Source: an uncultured Desulfobulbus sp. (GTDB lineage Bacteria; Desulfobacterota; Desulfobulbia; Desulfobulbales; Desulfobulbaceae). From it: a stretch of 64,000 bases of DNA. The stretch spans positions 3,865,001-3,929,000 of the forward strand of contig NZ_OY760916.1 in assembly GCF_963664075.1 (NCBI RefSeq), read 5' to 3'. A program made the position numbers and the translations under genes. A model generated the notes under the pieces. It did not search any database, was not told the origin of the DNA, and worked only from the letters and a program-made list of their open reading frames with translations. Every line of letters begins with the position of its first letter. The first letter of the stretch is position 1. Of this stretch, positions 38,608-47,694 are shown piece by piece.

Positions 38608-39152
38608 TGAAAGCCACCCCACTTGCCATTGCTGAAGTCGTTCTTCTCGAACCAAAGGTCTTTGGGGATGACCGAGGCTTTTTCTTTGAAAGCTTCAACC
38701 AACACCTATTCAATGCCGCTATCGGACGTGAGGTCGTGTTTGTTCAGGATAATCACTCCCGCTCAGCACAGTACGTCCTGCGTGGTCTGCACTATCAAAT
38801 TGAACAGACACAGGGCAAACTCGTACGCGTAGTGCAGGGAGAAGTTTTCGATGTCGCGGTTGATATACGCAAATCCTCTCCCAGCTTTGGCCAGTGGGTT
38901 GGTGCGCATTTAAGCGCTGAAAACAAGCATCAACTCTGGGTACCGGAGGGCTTTGCCCACGGTTTTGTCGTGCTGAGTGAGACGGCTGAATTTCTTTATA
39001 AAACGACAGATTACTACGCACCGGAACACGAACGGGCAATTGTCTGGAGTGACCCAACCCTGGCGATTGATTGGTCATTACCCCAGGCGCCGGTTCTTTC
39101 AGCCAAAGACAAAATCGCTCCTCTCTTGCAAGAGGCCGAGCTCTTTAGTTGA
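38607..39152 (+). CDS. rfbC: dTDP-4-dehydrorhamnose 3,5-epimerase
   Basis: A 181-residue cupin-like epimerase with FFFESFN, the catalytic-histidine motif RGLHYQ, KLVRVVQGEVFDVAVDIR and PEGFAHGF. It completes the four-gene dTDP-rhamnose set. yggU begins 1 nt after its stop, so yggU probably sits in the same transcript. Confidence 0.96.
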   Translation: MKATPLAIAEVVLLEPKVFGDDRGFFFESFNQHLFNAAIGREVVFVQDNHSRSAQYVLRGLHYQIEQTQGKLVRVVQGEVFDVAVDIRKSSPSFGQWVGAHLSAENKHQLWVPEGFAHGFVVLSETAEFLYKTTDYYAPEHERAIVWSDPTLAIDWSLPQAPVLSAKDKIAPLLQEAELFS

Positions 39153-39153
39153 T

Positions 39154-39459
39154 ATGGGCCTTCCCTGCCTAAGCCAACTTGCAGATGGCACCATAGCCTT
39201 ACGCCTTCATGTACAACCGCGTGCCTCATCAAACGGAATTGCAGGCCTGCAGGGCGATCTCCTCAAACTGCGCCTGACCACACCGCCGGTTGATGGCAAG
39301 GCAAACAAGGCAGTCATTGCCTTTTTGGCCAAACTGCTCAAACTACCGAAGTCCGCCGTCACTTTGAAAAGTGGACATCAAAGTCGCAACAAGACGGTGA
39401 TTATTGAAGGGGTAGAACTGAAAAAACTTGAGGCCGCTCTCGAAGAACAGATGACGTAA
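39154..39459 (+). CDS. yggU: DUF167 (YggU-family) protein
   Basis: A 101-residue protein of the DUF167/YggU family, with LRLHVQPRASSNGIAG, LRLTTPPVDGKANKAVIAFLAK and VTLKSGHQSRNKTV. The function is unknown across the family. I chose the ATG directly after rfbC; the longer reading from 38977 overlaps rfbC. In many bacteria yggU follows yggT, but here the rhamnose genes separate them. Confidence 0.9.
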   Translation: MGLPCLSQLADGTIALRLHVQPRASSNGIAGLQGDLLKLRLTTPPVDGKANKAVIAFLAKLLKLPKSAVTLKSGHQSRNKTVIIEGVELKKLEAALEEQMT

Positions 39460-39476
39460 GTTATAAGGATTGCGCT

Positions 39477-40154
39477 GTGAAAAAAATAATACTGGCGAAC
39501 TGGAAAGCGAATCTCTCCCCCCAACGGGCTGAAACCTGGTGCGAAACCTTTGCCCAACTCTACCGACCACAGGATACGGTGGAAATCGTTCTCGCTATCC
39601 CCCCACTCATGCTCGAGCGGATTGCCCAGAAAGTTGCCTCTCTGCAAGGCGTTTCGCTTGCCGCCCAGGGAATTTCAGCCTATCCTCAGGGGAGTTACAC
39701 CGGCTCCACCCCAGCCACCTGGGTACGGGGCCTTGCCCGCTACACTCTTTTAGGCCATACAGAACGACGACGCTATTTTCACGAAACAGTCCAGGACGTG
39801 GCCCGTCAGGTTGCCGAGTGCCTGAGTGAAGAGCTGCTCCCTATTGTCTGCGTTGATCAAAAGCTGCTCAACCAACAGGCAGCGGCGCTCTCGGCAGAAG
39901 AGTTGGAGCATACCCTCTGGGCCTACACCCCTGAGACCCCGGCCACCTTTGAGATGGCCCGCAATGTATCTGATATTGCGGCGATACTGCCCCAAATAAG
40001 GCAAAAAACAGATAACCGCCCTATACTCTATGGCGGTGGCGTCACCACGGAGAATGGGGCTGCGCTATGGCGCGTGGATGGTTTGAGCGGGATCATGCTC
40101 GGAAAAGCCTGCCTGGATGCAAAGAGCTTTGCGACGCTGGTAAATGCTTTATGA
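39477..40154 (+). CDS. Triosephosphate-isomerase-like protein with altered active site
   Basis: A 225-residue TIM-barrel protein (normal bacterial TpiA is about 250), starting at GTG with a ribosome binding site in TATAAGGA. It keeps the N-terminal ANWKAN lysine, the catalytic-histidine loop LLGHTERRRYF and the phosphate loops YGGGVTTEN and IMLGKACL. At loop 6, where TIM has AYEPVWAIGTG, it reads AYTPETPATFE: the catalytic Glu position is Thr and the lid is short and different. CVGE is also replaced by CVDQ. Either a much altered isomerase or a paralogue with another role. It is 17 nt after yggU. Confidence 0.7.
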   Translation: MKKIILANWKANLSPQRAETWCETFAQLYRPQDTVEIVLAIPPLMLERIAQKVASLQGVSLAAQGISAYPQGSYTGSTPATWVRGLARYTLLGHTERRRYFHETVQDVARQVAECLSEELLPIVCVDQKLLNQQAAALSAEELEHTLWAYTPETPATFEMARNVSDIAAILPQIRQKTDNRPILYGGGVTTENGAALWRVDGLSGIMLGKACLDAKSFATLVNAL

Positions 40155-40218
40155 GCTCAATTACATGAGTTAGTACTGGCACCCCGGATTGATTTCTTTC
40201 ACATTAAGCTGCATATCT

Positions 40219-40250
40219 GTCATTTCGACCGAATGGGAGAAATCTCATCA
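40219..40250. repeat. Partial copy of the dispersed-repeat core
   Basis: GTCATTTCGACCGAATGGGA and the following GAAATCTCATCAG resemble the GTCATCTCGACC...GAGATCTC core seen in the longer copies. No inverted ends were recognised, so this is a fragment in the gap between the TIM-like gene and htpX. Confidence 0.4.
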
Positions 40251-40401
40251 GATGGTAGAAGAGCATTCCCATATTGCAAAAATTACGGATGCCCCAGCCA
40301 TATCCTCGACAGGAGGAGTTTGTTGCGGATCTTTGCCACCAAGCAGCTCATGAGGAGATGCTTGAAAAAGTATCTTTGTACTTCAGCAAAACTGAGGAAA
40401 A

Positions 40402-41244
40402 TCACATCGACAACAAACGCCGAACCCGCTCATCCATGGGTGGATGGGTGGAAAACAAGGATGCAATGGAACCACCAGAAAGCGGATTGACAATGTACAT
40501 CTGCGCCGAAGCCGGGTTCACATCCATTGGCCGCTGGGCATTGTAATTGGCCAGTTTATTGAGGGCACTAGCTAAAGATTTGGGATGCCCACAAATTTCA
40601 GCTCCTGTTGCATCCGCTAAATACTCACGGCTTCGTGATATGGCCATTTGAATCAGGGTGGCAGCGATGGGAGCCACGATCATGGTCACTATCATCACCA
40701 GGGGGTTACTCCCTCCCTCTTCATCATCACCGCGCATTCCCCCAAAAAGCATGGCCCATTGAGCCATACTGGCAAGATAGGAAATTGCACCGGCCATAAC
40801 TGCAGCTATTGAGCCGATGAGGATATCTCTATTTTTTATATGTCCAAGTTCATGGGCGATTACCCCTTCCAGCTCGTAACGATCAAGTACTTGCATAATA
40901 CCGGTAGTCACCGCGACTGCCGCATGCTCAGGATCGCGACCAGTTGCAAAGGCATTGGGTGTAGGGTCATCCACAACATACACTTTCGGTTTTGGCAAGC
41001 CAGCACGGCCTGCCAGGTTGGCGACCAAGGCGTGCAGATCCGGAGCCTCGTGTACGGACACTTCTCGAGCCCTATTCATGGACAAGGCCATTTTATCTGA
41101 GTTCCAGTAGGCGAAAAAATTCAACCCCAATGCCAGCAACAGCGCAATCATCATTCCCTGTTGCCCCCCCATGGCTTGGCCTGCAACCATGAAAAGTGCG
41201 GTCAAAGCTGCCATGAGCATAAAGGTTTTCATCGTATTCATAGT
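40402..41244 (-). CDS. htpX: Membrane zinc metalloprotease HtpX
   Basis: A 280-residue M48 protease with two N-terminal membrane helices, the zinc motif in VIAHELGHIKN, a further hydrophobic pair after residue 150, and the third-ligand region with SREYLADATGAEI. HtpX degrades damaged inner-membrane proteins under envelope stress. I chose the ATG at 41244, giving the standard MNTMKTFMLM start; a TTG-started reading to 41304 adds 20 unlikely residues. Confidence 0.95.
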   Translation of the reverse strand, partial: TMNTMKTFMLMAALTALFMVAGQAMGGQQGMMIALLLALGLNFFAYWNSDKMALSMNRAREVSVHEAPDLHALVANLAGRAGLPKPKVYVVDDPTPNAFATGRDPEHAAVAVTTGIMQVLDRYELEGVIAHELGHIKNRDILIGSIAAVMAGAISYLASMAQWAMLFGGMRGDDEEGGSNPLVMIVTMIVAPIAATLIQMAISRSREYLADATGAEICGHPKSLASALNKLANYNAQRPMDVNPASAQMYIVNPLSGGSIASLFSTHPPMDERVRRLLSM

Positions 41245-41312
41245 CTTGTTACTTATCTCGCTGGTTAAAAAATTGGTGAGTACTCTTTGAGAACATGTGG
41301 TCAATAATTTAT

Positions 41313-41482
41313 ATGATTACCACTGAACCTCAGCTGTAGGTTAGTACAGCGAGATCCCTCAGATGCCACGGTCTGACATCGATATTGCGGACACAGCAAA
41401 GACGTCACGCACCCCCCGGATGTCATCTCGACCAGAGGTCGAGAGATCTCGTTTTTTCAAGCTGAGCATTGATGGTAATCAT
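41313..41482. repeat. MITE-like dispersed repeat, copy 3
   Basis: The best preserved copy: left ATGATTACCACTGAACCTC followed by AGCTG, right AGCTGAGCATTGATGGTAAT. The interior has GCGAGATCCCTCAGATG on one side and GTCATCTCGACCAGAGGTCG on the other. It occupies most of the 5' side of the 511-bp gap between htpX and elbB; the rest of the gap (41483-41755) shows short hairpins but no gene. Confidence 0.75.
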
Positions 41483-41755
41483 AAAAATTTATTTTTTTTT
41501 GTGCTTAGCTTACTACCGAACCTTTTGCCCTGCGGTGGCTACCATCCAAAGACAACCAATGTCCCACAATTCAACGGGCCTCAGGTAGGTTGGAGGTGAG
41601 GTACGAACCCCAACAGCAATGCTGCTGGGATGGCTCGACCTTCCGAGGGCATTGAAAAAGGTAAGCGGCTCAAGCCCAAAGTCAAGAAAAGGGAGCCGCA
41701 AAAAGCGCACTCCCTTTTCAAAAAAACATCCAATTTCGAGTGGTAAGCTACGAAT

Positions 41756-42412
41756 TCAGGCAATCATCCCCAGAATAGCCTGTACCAGTTTATCCGCACC
41801 TTCACCGATCTGATCGATGCGTGACTCCAACATATAACAGGGGGTGGTGACGATCTTATTTTCCGCATCAACAGCGATCTCTCCCTGCATGGTTGGCTGA
41901 TGCACAGCCCCCATCGTCACAATATTTTCCGCTGTCCCAGCATCCTGCCCAATGGTCAAATTTCCTTTACCCAAGACTTTAGCCACGATAACAGGAGCAA
42001 TGCATAAGGCACCGATCGGCTTACCACATTTATGCATTCCTTTAATGGCATTGGCCACATCGGTGTTTACAGTACAATTTGCGCCATCAAAGGCATAACT
42101 GCTCAAATTTTTTGCCGCTCCAAATCCACCAGGAAGAATCAGGGCATCGTAGGCATCCGGGTTAAATGTTGCCAGAGCAGCAATTTTTCCCCGGGCAATG
42201 CGTGAAGACTCTATGAGCACATTACGTTTTTCATTCATCTCCTGTCCGGTGATATGATTGAGCACGTGATGCTGTTTGATATCGGGCGCGAAGCATTGAA
42301 AATCCGCTCCGTTTTTATGAATAGCCCAGAGCGTCATCGTCGCCTCATGAATTTCCGCACCATCCTGGTGCCCGCAACCTGCGAGTATAACGGCGATATT
42401 TTTTTTCTGCAT
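41756..42412 (-). CDS. elbB: ElbB-type DJ-1/PfpI superfamily protein
   Basis: A 218-residue protein of the class I amidotransferase-like/DJ-1 superfamily. It shows LAGCGHQDGAEIHEA, LILPGGFGAAKNL and the nucleophile-elbow cysteine in GALCIAPVI. This matches ElbB, formerly linked to isoprenoid synthesis and shown to have some glyoxalase activity. It is 59 nt downstream of hpt on the same strand. Confidence 0.93.
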   Translation of the reverse strand: MQKKNIAVILAGCGHQDGAEIHEATMTLWAIHKNGADFQCFAPDIKQHHVLNHITGQEMNEKRNVLIESSRIARGKIAALATFNPDAYDALILPGGFGAAKNLSSYAFDGANCTVNTDVANAIKGMHKCGKPIGALCIAPVIVAKVLGKGNLTIGQDAGTAENIVTMGAVHQPTMQGEIAVDAENKIVTTPCYMLESRIDQIGEGADKLVQAILGMIA

Positions 42413-42471
42413 ACCTGTCCTCCATCAAAGAGGGTCTTTATTTGAGTCTGCCCTAATAGGGCAAACAAACA

Positions 42472-43005
42472 TTACGAATCTAACGAATAAATAGCGGATA
42501 GATTTCTGTACTTTTCCGCACAATCTAAACCGTATCCGACCAGGAATCCCTGATCAAGTGTAAACCCCACGTAATCCACTGAAATTGGCACGGCACGACG
42601 CTCAAATTTGTCTATAAGAGAACAAATTTTAACCGAGCGAGCCCCCGATTGCTTGAAATGCTCCTGCAACCAGGCCATGGTTGTACCCGTATCGACGATA
42701 TCTTCTACAAGCAGCACATCCTTTCCATTCAGGTCAAGCTTGGGTTCCATCATAAGTTGAATGGTTCCCGAGGATTCGGTCGAATCTCCATAACTGGCAA
42801 CTCGAATAAAATCGATTTGAAGCTCTATGTCGATCGCACGGCACAAATCTGCTACAAAAACAAAGGCCCCGTTCAATACGCCAACCAGCACCAGGTCTTT
42901 CCCCTGATAATCTGCAGCTATTGCCTGGCCGAGTTCCCTAATCCGCTTGGCCATCTGTTGCTGATCGATCAGCACCTTGCCCGTTTCCAGGGGGCTCTGA
43001 GACAT
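42472..43005 (-). CDS. hpt: Hypoxanthine phosphoribosyltransferase
   Basis: A 177-residue purine salvage enzyme that makes IMP (and usually GMP) from PRPP. It has the PRPP-binding loop VLLVEDIVDTGTTM, the early LVGVLNGAFVFVADL and the late DYVGFTLDQGFLVGYGLD. Length and motifs fit a standard Hpt. It is upstream of elbB on the same strand, with a short TGCCCT/AGGGCA hairpin between them. Confidence 0.95.
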   Translation of the reverse strand: MSQSPLETGKVLIDQQQMAKRIRELGQAIAADYQGKDLVLVGVLNGAFVFVADLCRAIDIELQIDFIRVASYGDSTESSGTIQLMMEPKLDLNGKDVLLVEDIVDTGTTMAWLQEHFKQSGARSVKICSLIDKFERRAVPISVDYVGFTLDQGFLVGYGLDCAEKYRNLSAIYSLDS

Positions 43006-43145
43006 AATCAGTTCCTTTTAAATTTATTCGTTCAACACATTACACTCGGAGTCATCTCCAGCGCACATCATCATCCGACAGCGGCTGTAAGCGATGTTCT
43101 CAACTGGCAGCATAGCTGAAAAACCAATGAACGCTCACAGTTGTG

Positions 43146-45440
43146 TCATTCGGCACGCCAGGCATTAAGCTTTTCCATCGCGTCAGTCTGTTCTGCAAAA
43201 GGTTTTTTCTGCTCCAGTGCCTTTTCAAGCTGCTCAAGAGCCTCCTTTTTTTTGCCTTCGCCATAGAGAGCCAGCGCCAAATGATAGCGTAAAACAGGCA
43301 TAGATTCGTTTTTTTCTACTGCCTGCTGAAACTCATTGCGAGCAAGGCTATAAGAGCCCCGCTTATAATGTACCCACCCAAGTGTGTCGATGATATGGAT
43401 GTCATCAGGTTTCTGTCCCTTGGCAATCATGGCCAGACGTAAAGCCTCGCCAAGATCAGGATTCTCACTTTCAGCAATCAACCAGGCCATATTATTAGCA
43501 GCCGGGGCAAACTCCGGGTTGAGTTCAAGAGCTTTTTTGTAAGCATCACGAGCAAGTTCAGCTTTACCGGATTGTTCATAGAGGCTGCCAAGCCCCATAT
43601 ACGCGCCAAGCGCTTTGGGCTGCTTAGCCAACAAATCTTTATATTCAGCGATAGCTTGATCCCTTTTCCCCTGTCGTGTCAGGATAAGCGCACTCATGGC
43701 GTAAGGCTGTGGATTGTTTGGGTCTAATTCTTGAGCTTTCTTATATTGCGCCAAGGCTTCATCTGGCTGTTTATTGGCTAAATACTGATTGGCAAGGATT
43801 GCATACAAAGGACCGCTCTCCGGCGCCTTGCTAAGCTGGTCTTTGGTCATTTGTAACAACCGATCTCTCGAGGTGCCGGATTTTTCCTCAATTTGCATGA
43901 GGAAACTGAACGCCTTGGAGTTACCAGGCTGAAGCCTCAGAATTTGTTGAAAAACTTGCTTGGCCTTGACTTCATTTTTTTGCCCAAGGTATGCCAGCCC
44001 CAAACTCCCAAGCACTTCAACATTCTCAGGAACTTTCTCAAGCAATTCCGAGAACATTTTCTCCGCAGTGTCATATTCCTTATTGAAAAGAACAGCCTTA
44101 GCCAAGGTAAGAGCCGATTGGAAATCACGCGGGTTAAGCTTGAGCGCTGTAGCTGCTTCTGTTTTGGCGGTTTGGTACTCACCTTCCTGCAATGAAATAA
44201 ATCCGAGCAATCCATGGGCTCTGGATAAATCGGGGCTCAATTTGATGGCATTCAGGAGAGCCTCTTTCGCCAGTTTGCTGTCTTGTAAATACCGATGAGC
44301 AACTGCTTTAACATAATACAGTTCCCCCCATTTAGGATAATCTCCAACCAGCTGATTGACTATATCAAGCCCTTCTTGGTATTTTTTTTCTCTCAAGAAA
44401 AATTTTGCCTGCACAAGCTGAGCATTGGCATTTTTCTCATTTTCCGCCAGTACCTTTTTCAACAACGCTTCGGCTTTGTCGAATTTGCCTACATCAAAAT
44501 AAAAATTGGCTAGTTGAGCCTCAACATCAAGCGGTTCTGGAGCATTTTGAACAGCTTCATTATACAACTGCTCAGCTTGAGCTAACTTTCCATTTTTTGC
44601 ATAAAAAGAAGCAATGTTTGTCTTTAATTTAATATTGTCAGGGTCTACCTTCAGTGCTTTATTTAAATATTGTTCTGCAGAAGCAACATCTTTCTCGCGT
44701 AGATATATGGAGGCTAACTGCAGGTAAGGCTGAGATGAGCCTGGAAAGGCTTTCGCCATTTTTTCAAGGATTTTTTTTGCCTCATCAAGCTTATTCCACT
44801 CGCTGTAGAGGCTGACGAGCGCGGCATAATTGGCAACTTTATTCCCATCGATTTCCAGCGCTTTTATCAGAACTTGCTCTGCCTCAGGGAATTTTTTATC
44901 TACAGCATAAATACGGCCCTTGATGGTAAAAAGACGGTCCTCATCCGGTGCCTGAGCAATAGCCTTGTTGATCGCATCAAGTGCCTTTTCAAAATTACCC
45001 TCAATGAGTTCTACATTCGCCAATATAGCGAGAGCATCTTTATTTTCTGGATCCTGAGCAAGGACTTCATCCACGCTCCGACGGGCATCATCTTTCTTTT
45101 TGGATAGAAGATAAAACTCAGCCGTTTTTATCTTTGCATCCAAATTTTTGGGATCGAGCGTCGCAGCACGTTCCAATTCAGCAAACGCCTTTCGAATATC
45201 CCCCGTTTTCAGGTACAATAAGCCAAGCTGATAGCGGGCATCTGCGTATTTAGGATCGACCTGAATAGCATTACGTAACTCTATGATCGCCTCTTTATCT
45301 TTACTCTGTTCAATGTAGGCCATAGCCTTCTTATAGGACTCTTCTTTATCCTTGCCTGAGTCCAGGCAACCAGAAAGAGAGACCAGTAAAAAAAGAGACA
45401 GTATAACAGCAATAAATGATCTGATTTTTTTTAAATGCAT
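43146..45440 (-). CDS. PrsT-like TPR lipoprotein of exopolysaccharide/PEP-CTERM type
   Basis: A 764-residue lipoprotein: signal with lipobox LSGC, then about 20 tetratricopeptide repeats up to the end, with recurrent units such as YQLGLLYLKTGDIRKAF and AYKKALELNPEFAPAANNMAWL. This matches PrsT, a TPR protein of XrtA/PEP-CTERM polysaccharide systems. No exosortase, PEP-CTERM substrate or PrsK/PrsR pair is visible here. I chose the ATG at 45440, which has GGTGGAG upstream. It is divergent from the IS91-type element. Confidence 0.8.
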   Translation of the reverse strand: MHLKKIRSFIAVILSLFLLVSLSGCLDSGKDKEESYKKAMAYIEQSKDKEAIIELRNAIQVDPKYADARYQLGLLYLKTGDIRKAFAELERAATLDPKNLDAKIKTAEFYLLSKKKDDARRSVDEVLAQDPENKDALAILANVELIEGNFEKALDAINKAIAQAPDEDRLFTIKGRIYAVDKKFPEAEQVLIKALEIDGNKVANYAALVSLYSEWNKLDEAKKILEKMAKAFPGSSQPYLQLASIYLREKDVASAEQYLNKALKVDPDNIKLKTNIASFYAKNGKLAQAEQLYNEAVQNAPEPLDVEAQLANFYFDVGKFDKAEALLKKVLAENEKNANAQLVQAKFFLREKKYQEGLDIVNQLVGDYPKWGELYYVKAVAHRYLQDSKLAKEALLNAIKLSPDLSRAHGLLGFISLQEGEYQTAKTEAATALKLNPRDFQSALTLAKAVLFNKEYDTAEKMFSELLEKVPENVEVLGSLGLAYLGQKNEVKAKQVFQQILRLQPGNSKAFSFLMQIEEKSGTSRDRLLQMTKDQLSKAPESGPLYAILANQYLANKQPDEALAQYKKAQELDPNNPQPYAMSALILTRQGKRDQAIAEYKDLLAKQPKALGAYMGLGSLYEQSGKAELARDAYKKALELNPEFAPAANNMAWLIAESENPDLGEALRLAMIAKGQKPDDIHIIDTLGWVHYKRGSYSLARNEFQQAVEKNESMPVLRYHLALALYGEGKKKEALEQLEKALEQKKPFAEQTDAMEKLNAWRAE

Positions 45441-45622
45441 AAATGCTCCACCAAAATAACGTTGTTTTGAGAAACCATTGCACGAGACAAAAAGGCCCTC
45501 ACGGCCTGGGATCGTATACAAATGGTCTTTGATGCCTCAGGGCCAGAGTTTATGGTATAGTGACTTAAATATGTATTTACCATCAAAGCACGGCTGAACG
45601 TCAAGGAATCACCATTTTTTTT

Positions 45623-45650
45623 TATTACCACTAAATTTCAGCTGTTGGTT
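45623..45650. repeat. MITE-like repeat copy 4, left fragment
   Basis: TTATTACCACTAAATTTCAG plus CTGTTGGTT matches the left end of the copy at 41313 and then stops abruptly at the IS91-type element. The matching right portion is at 47955-48069. Confidence 0.65.
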
Positions 45651-45685
45651 GGACGAAGCCGCTGCGCGGCAGAATAAAAACCAGT

Positions 45686-45736
45686 GTATACTCGTGTAAG
45701 AGTTTAATTTTCAAACACTTACAGCAAGGAGTATAC
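45686..45736 (+). promoter_or_regulatory. Hairpin sequestering the integrase ribosome binding site
   Basis: Three nested stems pair in order: GTATACTC (45686-45693) with GAGTATAC (45729-45736), TGTAAG with CTTACA, and GTTT with AAAC. The AAGGAG ribosome binding site at 45726-45731 lies partly in the closing stem, and the ATG follows 1 nt later. Folded RNA would hide the start. Confidence 0.65.
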
Positions 45737-45737
45737 T

Positions 45738-46642
45738 ATGAACAAAGCCGAAATTAAACGATTCGAGTCCCTCTATGAACGCCACCTGCAAAAGCTTGCG
45801 CTACAAGGGAAAAGCGCCAAAACAATAGATGCTTATGGCCGAGCTGTGCGTCGACTGGTCTCATATTTCGATTGTTGCCCCGACAAGCTCAGCGTGCAAG
45901 AGCTGGAAGAGTACTTTGCCAAATTGGTCAAGGGGTACTCTTGGAGCACAGTCAAGCTGGACCGGCTCGGTCTCATGTTTTTCTGGAAACATGTTCTGGA
46001 GACGGATTGGCAGTGGCTCAACATCGTCAAAGCACCTGTCGTTAAAACCATTCCGGATATCCTGACCCGCGAAGAGATCGGCAGGATCATTCATGGCTGC
46101 CGGGAGCTCCGCTATCGCGTCTTTCTCTTCACCACCTATTCCATGGGGCTTCGCCTGGAAGAGGCTTTGTCTCTTCAGGTCGGTGATATCGATACCGGCC
46201 ATATGAAGGTCCATATCCGTCGCGGTAAGGGGCATAAAGATCGTCTTGTCCCGTTGCCGAACCGCACCTTGGAAGCGTTACGCCTGCTCTGGCGTGAACA
46301 CCAGCACCCGAAGTTGTTGTTTCCCAATTACCGGGGATCAATGGAAACGATCCGACAGGCGACAAACCACATGAATAATGGCGGTGCTCAGCAGGCCATG
46401 AAGGCCGTTGTCACCTCCTGTGGAATTAAAAAAAAGTCTCGATCCACAGCCTTCGCCACAGCTTCGCTACCCACCTGCTCGAGTCCGGCCTGAGCCTAAG
46501 GCATATCCAGGCTCTGCTGGGGCATGCCAGCCCCACGACTACTGCCCGTTACACTCATCTCACCGATGTTGCCGAACTGGATAGCCAGGCAACGATCAAT
46601 GCCTTGGTCAACTCACTGCAACTCAATCCGGCAGGGAGATAA
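45738..46642 (+). CDS. Tyrosine recombinase (phage-type integrase), -1 frameshifted
   Basis: The first frame gives an N-terminal SAM-like core-binding domain and the start of the catalytic domain ([18 protein letters not shown], with the first catalytic Arg). It ends in an unrelated tail at 46493. Reading back one base at an A8 run (46428-46435, heptamer A AAA AAG) continues as [34 protein letters not shown] and stops at 46642; this restores the HxxR and final Tyr motifs. Programmed frameshifting or a disabling indel are both possible. The transposase start follows 2 nt later. Confidence 0.8.
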
Positions 46643-46644
46643 CT

Positions 46645-47694
46645 ATGGACCTGGCCACTCTTGTTCACCAATATTATGATGTCTTCATGGCGCGGTTCGG
46701 CAAAACCATCCTGCCAGAACAACGCAAGGCCCTTGATGCGATTCTCCGTTGCCGAACGCCTGCTTCCGGGGAACTCTACGTGCAGTGCCCTGACTGCCAT
46801 CATGGCCAATGGCGGCCTCTCTCCTGTGGTAACCGCCATTGCCCGCGCTGCCAAAATCACCTGACCAGTCTCTGGATCGACAAACAACGGGAAAAGCTCC
46901 TGCCTGTGCCCTATTTCATGGTGACCTTTACCTTGCCCTATCAGCTGCGTTCGTTGGCTTATCGTTACCAGGGAGAGGTCTATTCGCTCATGTTCCGGTG
47001 TGCTGCCGAAGTCCTGCGTTCATTCGCCCGCAATGCAAAATCTTTGGGCGCCGAGATCGGCATGACCATGGTCCTGCACACCCATTCAAGGAGATTGGAA
47101 TTTCACCCGCATATCCACGTCCTGATCCCTGGAGGTGGCATTGACCAACAGGCTCGGGTTTGGAAAAAGCTATCGGGGAAATATCTCTTCAACGGTTTTG
47201 CCTTGGCCAAAGCCTTTCGCGGTAAGTTCCTGGCCGGAGCAGATGCTATCGGCTTGCGGATCACAGACAAAGTTCCGAAAAAATGGGTTGTCCACTGCGA
47301 CCATATGGGCACCGGCGCACCGGCCTTAAAATACCTCGCAAGGTATTTGTACCGAGGCGTGATTGGAGAAAAAAACATCATTGCCAATACCAACGGCGAA
47401 GTAACCTTTAGGTACCGGGACAGCGCTACCGGGACAATGCAGAAGAGGACGCTTAGGGGAGAAGAGTTTCTGCGTCTGCTTCTTCAACATGTCTTGCCAA
47501 ACGGGTTTAGGCGGCTGCGCGAATATGGATTTCTGCACGGGAATGCCAAGAAAATCCGTATGCTGGTCCAGTTGGTCCTGCACGTCGTTATCAGGCCGCA
47601 GCCGCCTCGCCCCCGACCAGTGTTTGCCTGCCCTCACTGCAATCAACCGATGCGCATTGTGTGCTTTAGAAATTCTTACCGCCAACCCGGGTAA
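46645..47694 (+). CDS. IS91-family HUH transposase
   Basis: A 349-residue rolling-circle transposase. The N-terminal zinc-binding region reads CPDCHHGQ...CGNRHCPRCQ; the HUH metal motif appears as FHPHIHVLIPGG near residue 155; and the tyrosine region YLARYLYRG is near residue 235. A second Cys pair at the C-terminus (CPHC) is unusual but seen in this group. It appears full length and is probably active in principle. Confidence 0.9.
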   Translation: MDLATLVHQYYDVFMARFGKTILPEQRKALDAILRCRTPASGELYVQCPDCHHGQWRPLSCGNRHCPRCQNHLTSLWIDKQREKLLPVPYFMVTFTLPYQLRSLAYRYQGEVYSLMFRCAAEVLRSFARNAKSLGAEIGMTMVLHTHSRRLEFHPHIHVLIPGGGIDQQARVWKKLSGKYLFNGFALAKAFRGKFLAGADAIGLRITDKVPKKWVVHCDHMGTGAPALKYLARYLYRGVIGEKNIIANTNGEVTFRYRDSATGTMQKRTLRGEEFLRLLLQHVLPNGFRRLREYGFLHGNAKKIRMLVQLVLHVVIRPQPPRPRPVFACPHCNQPMRIVCFRNSYRQPG

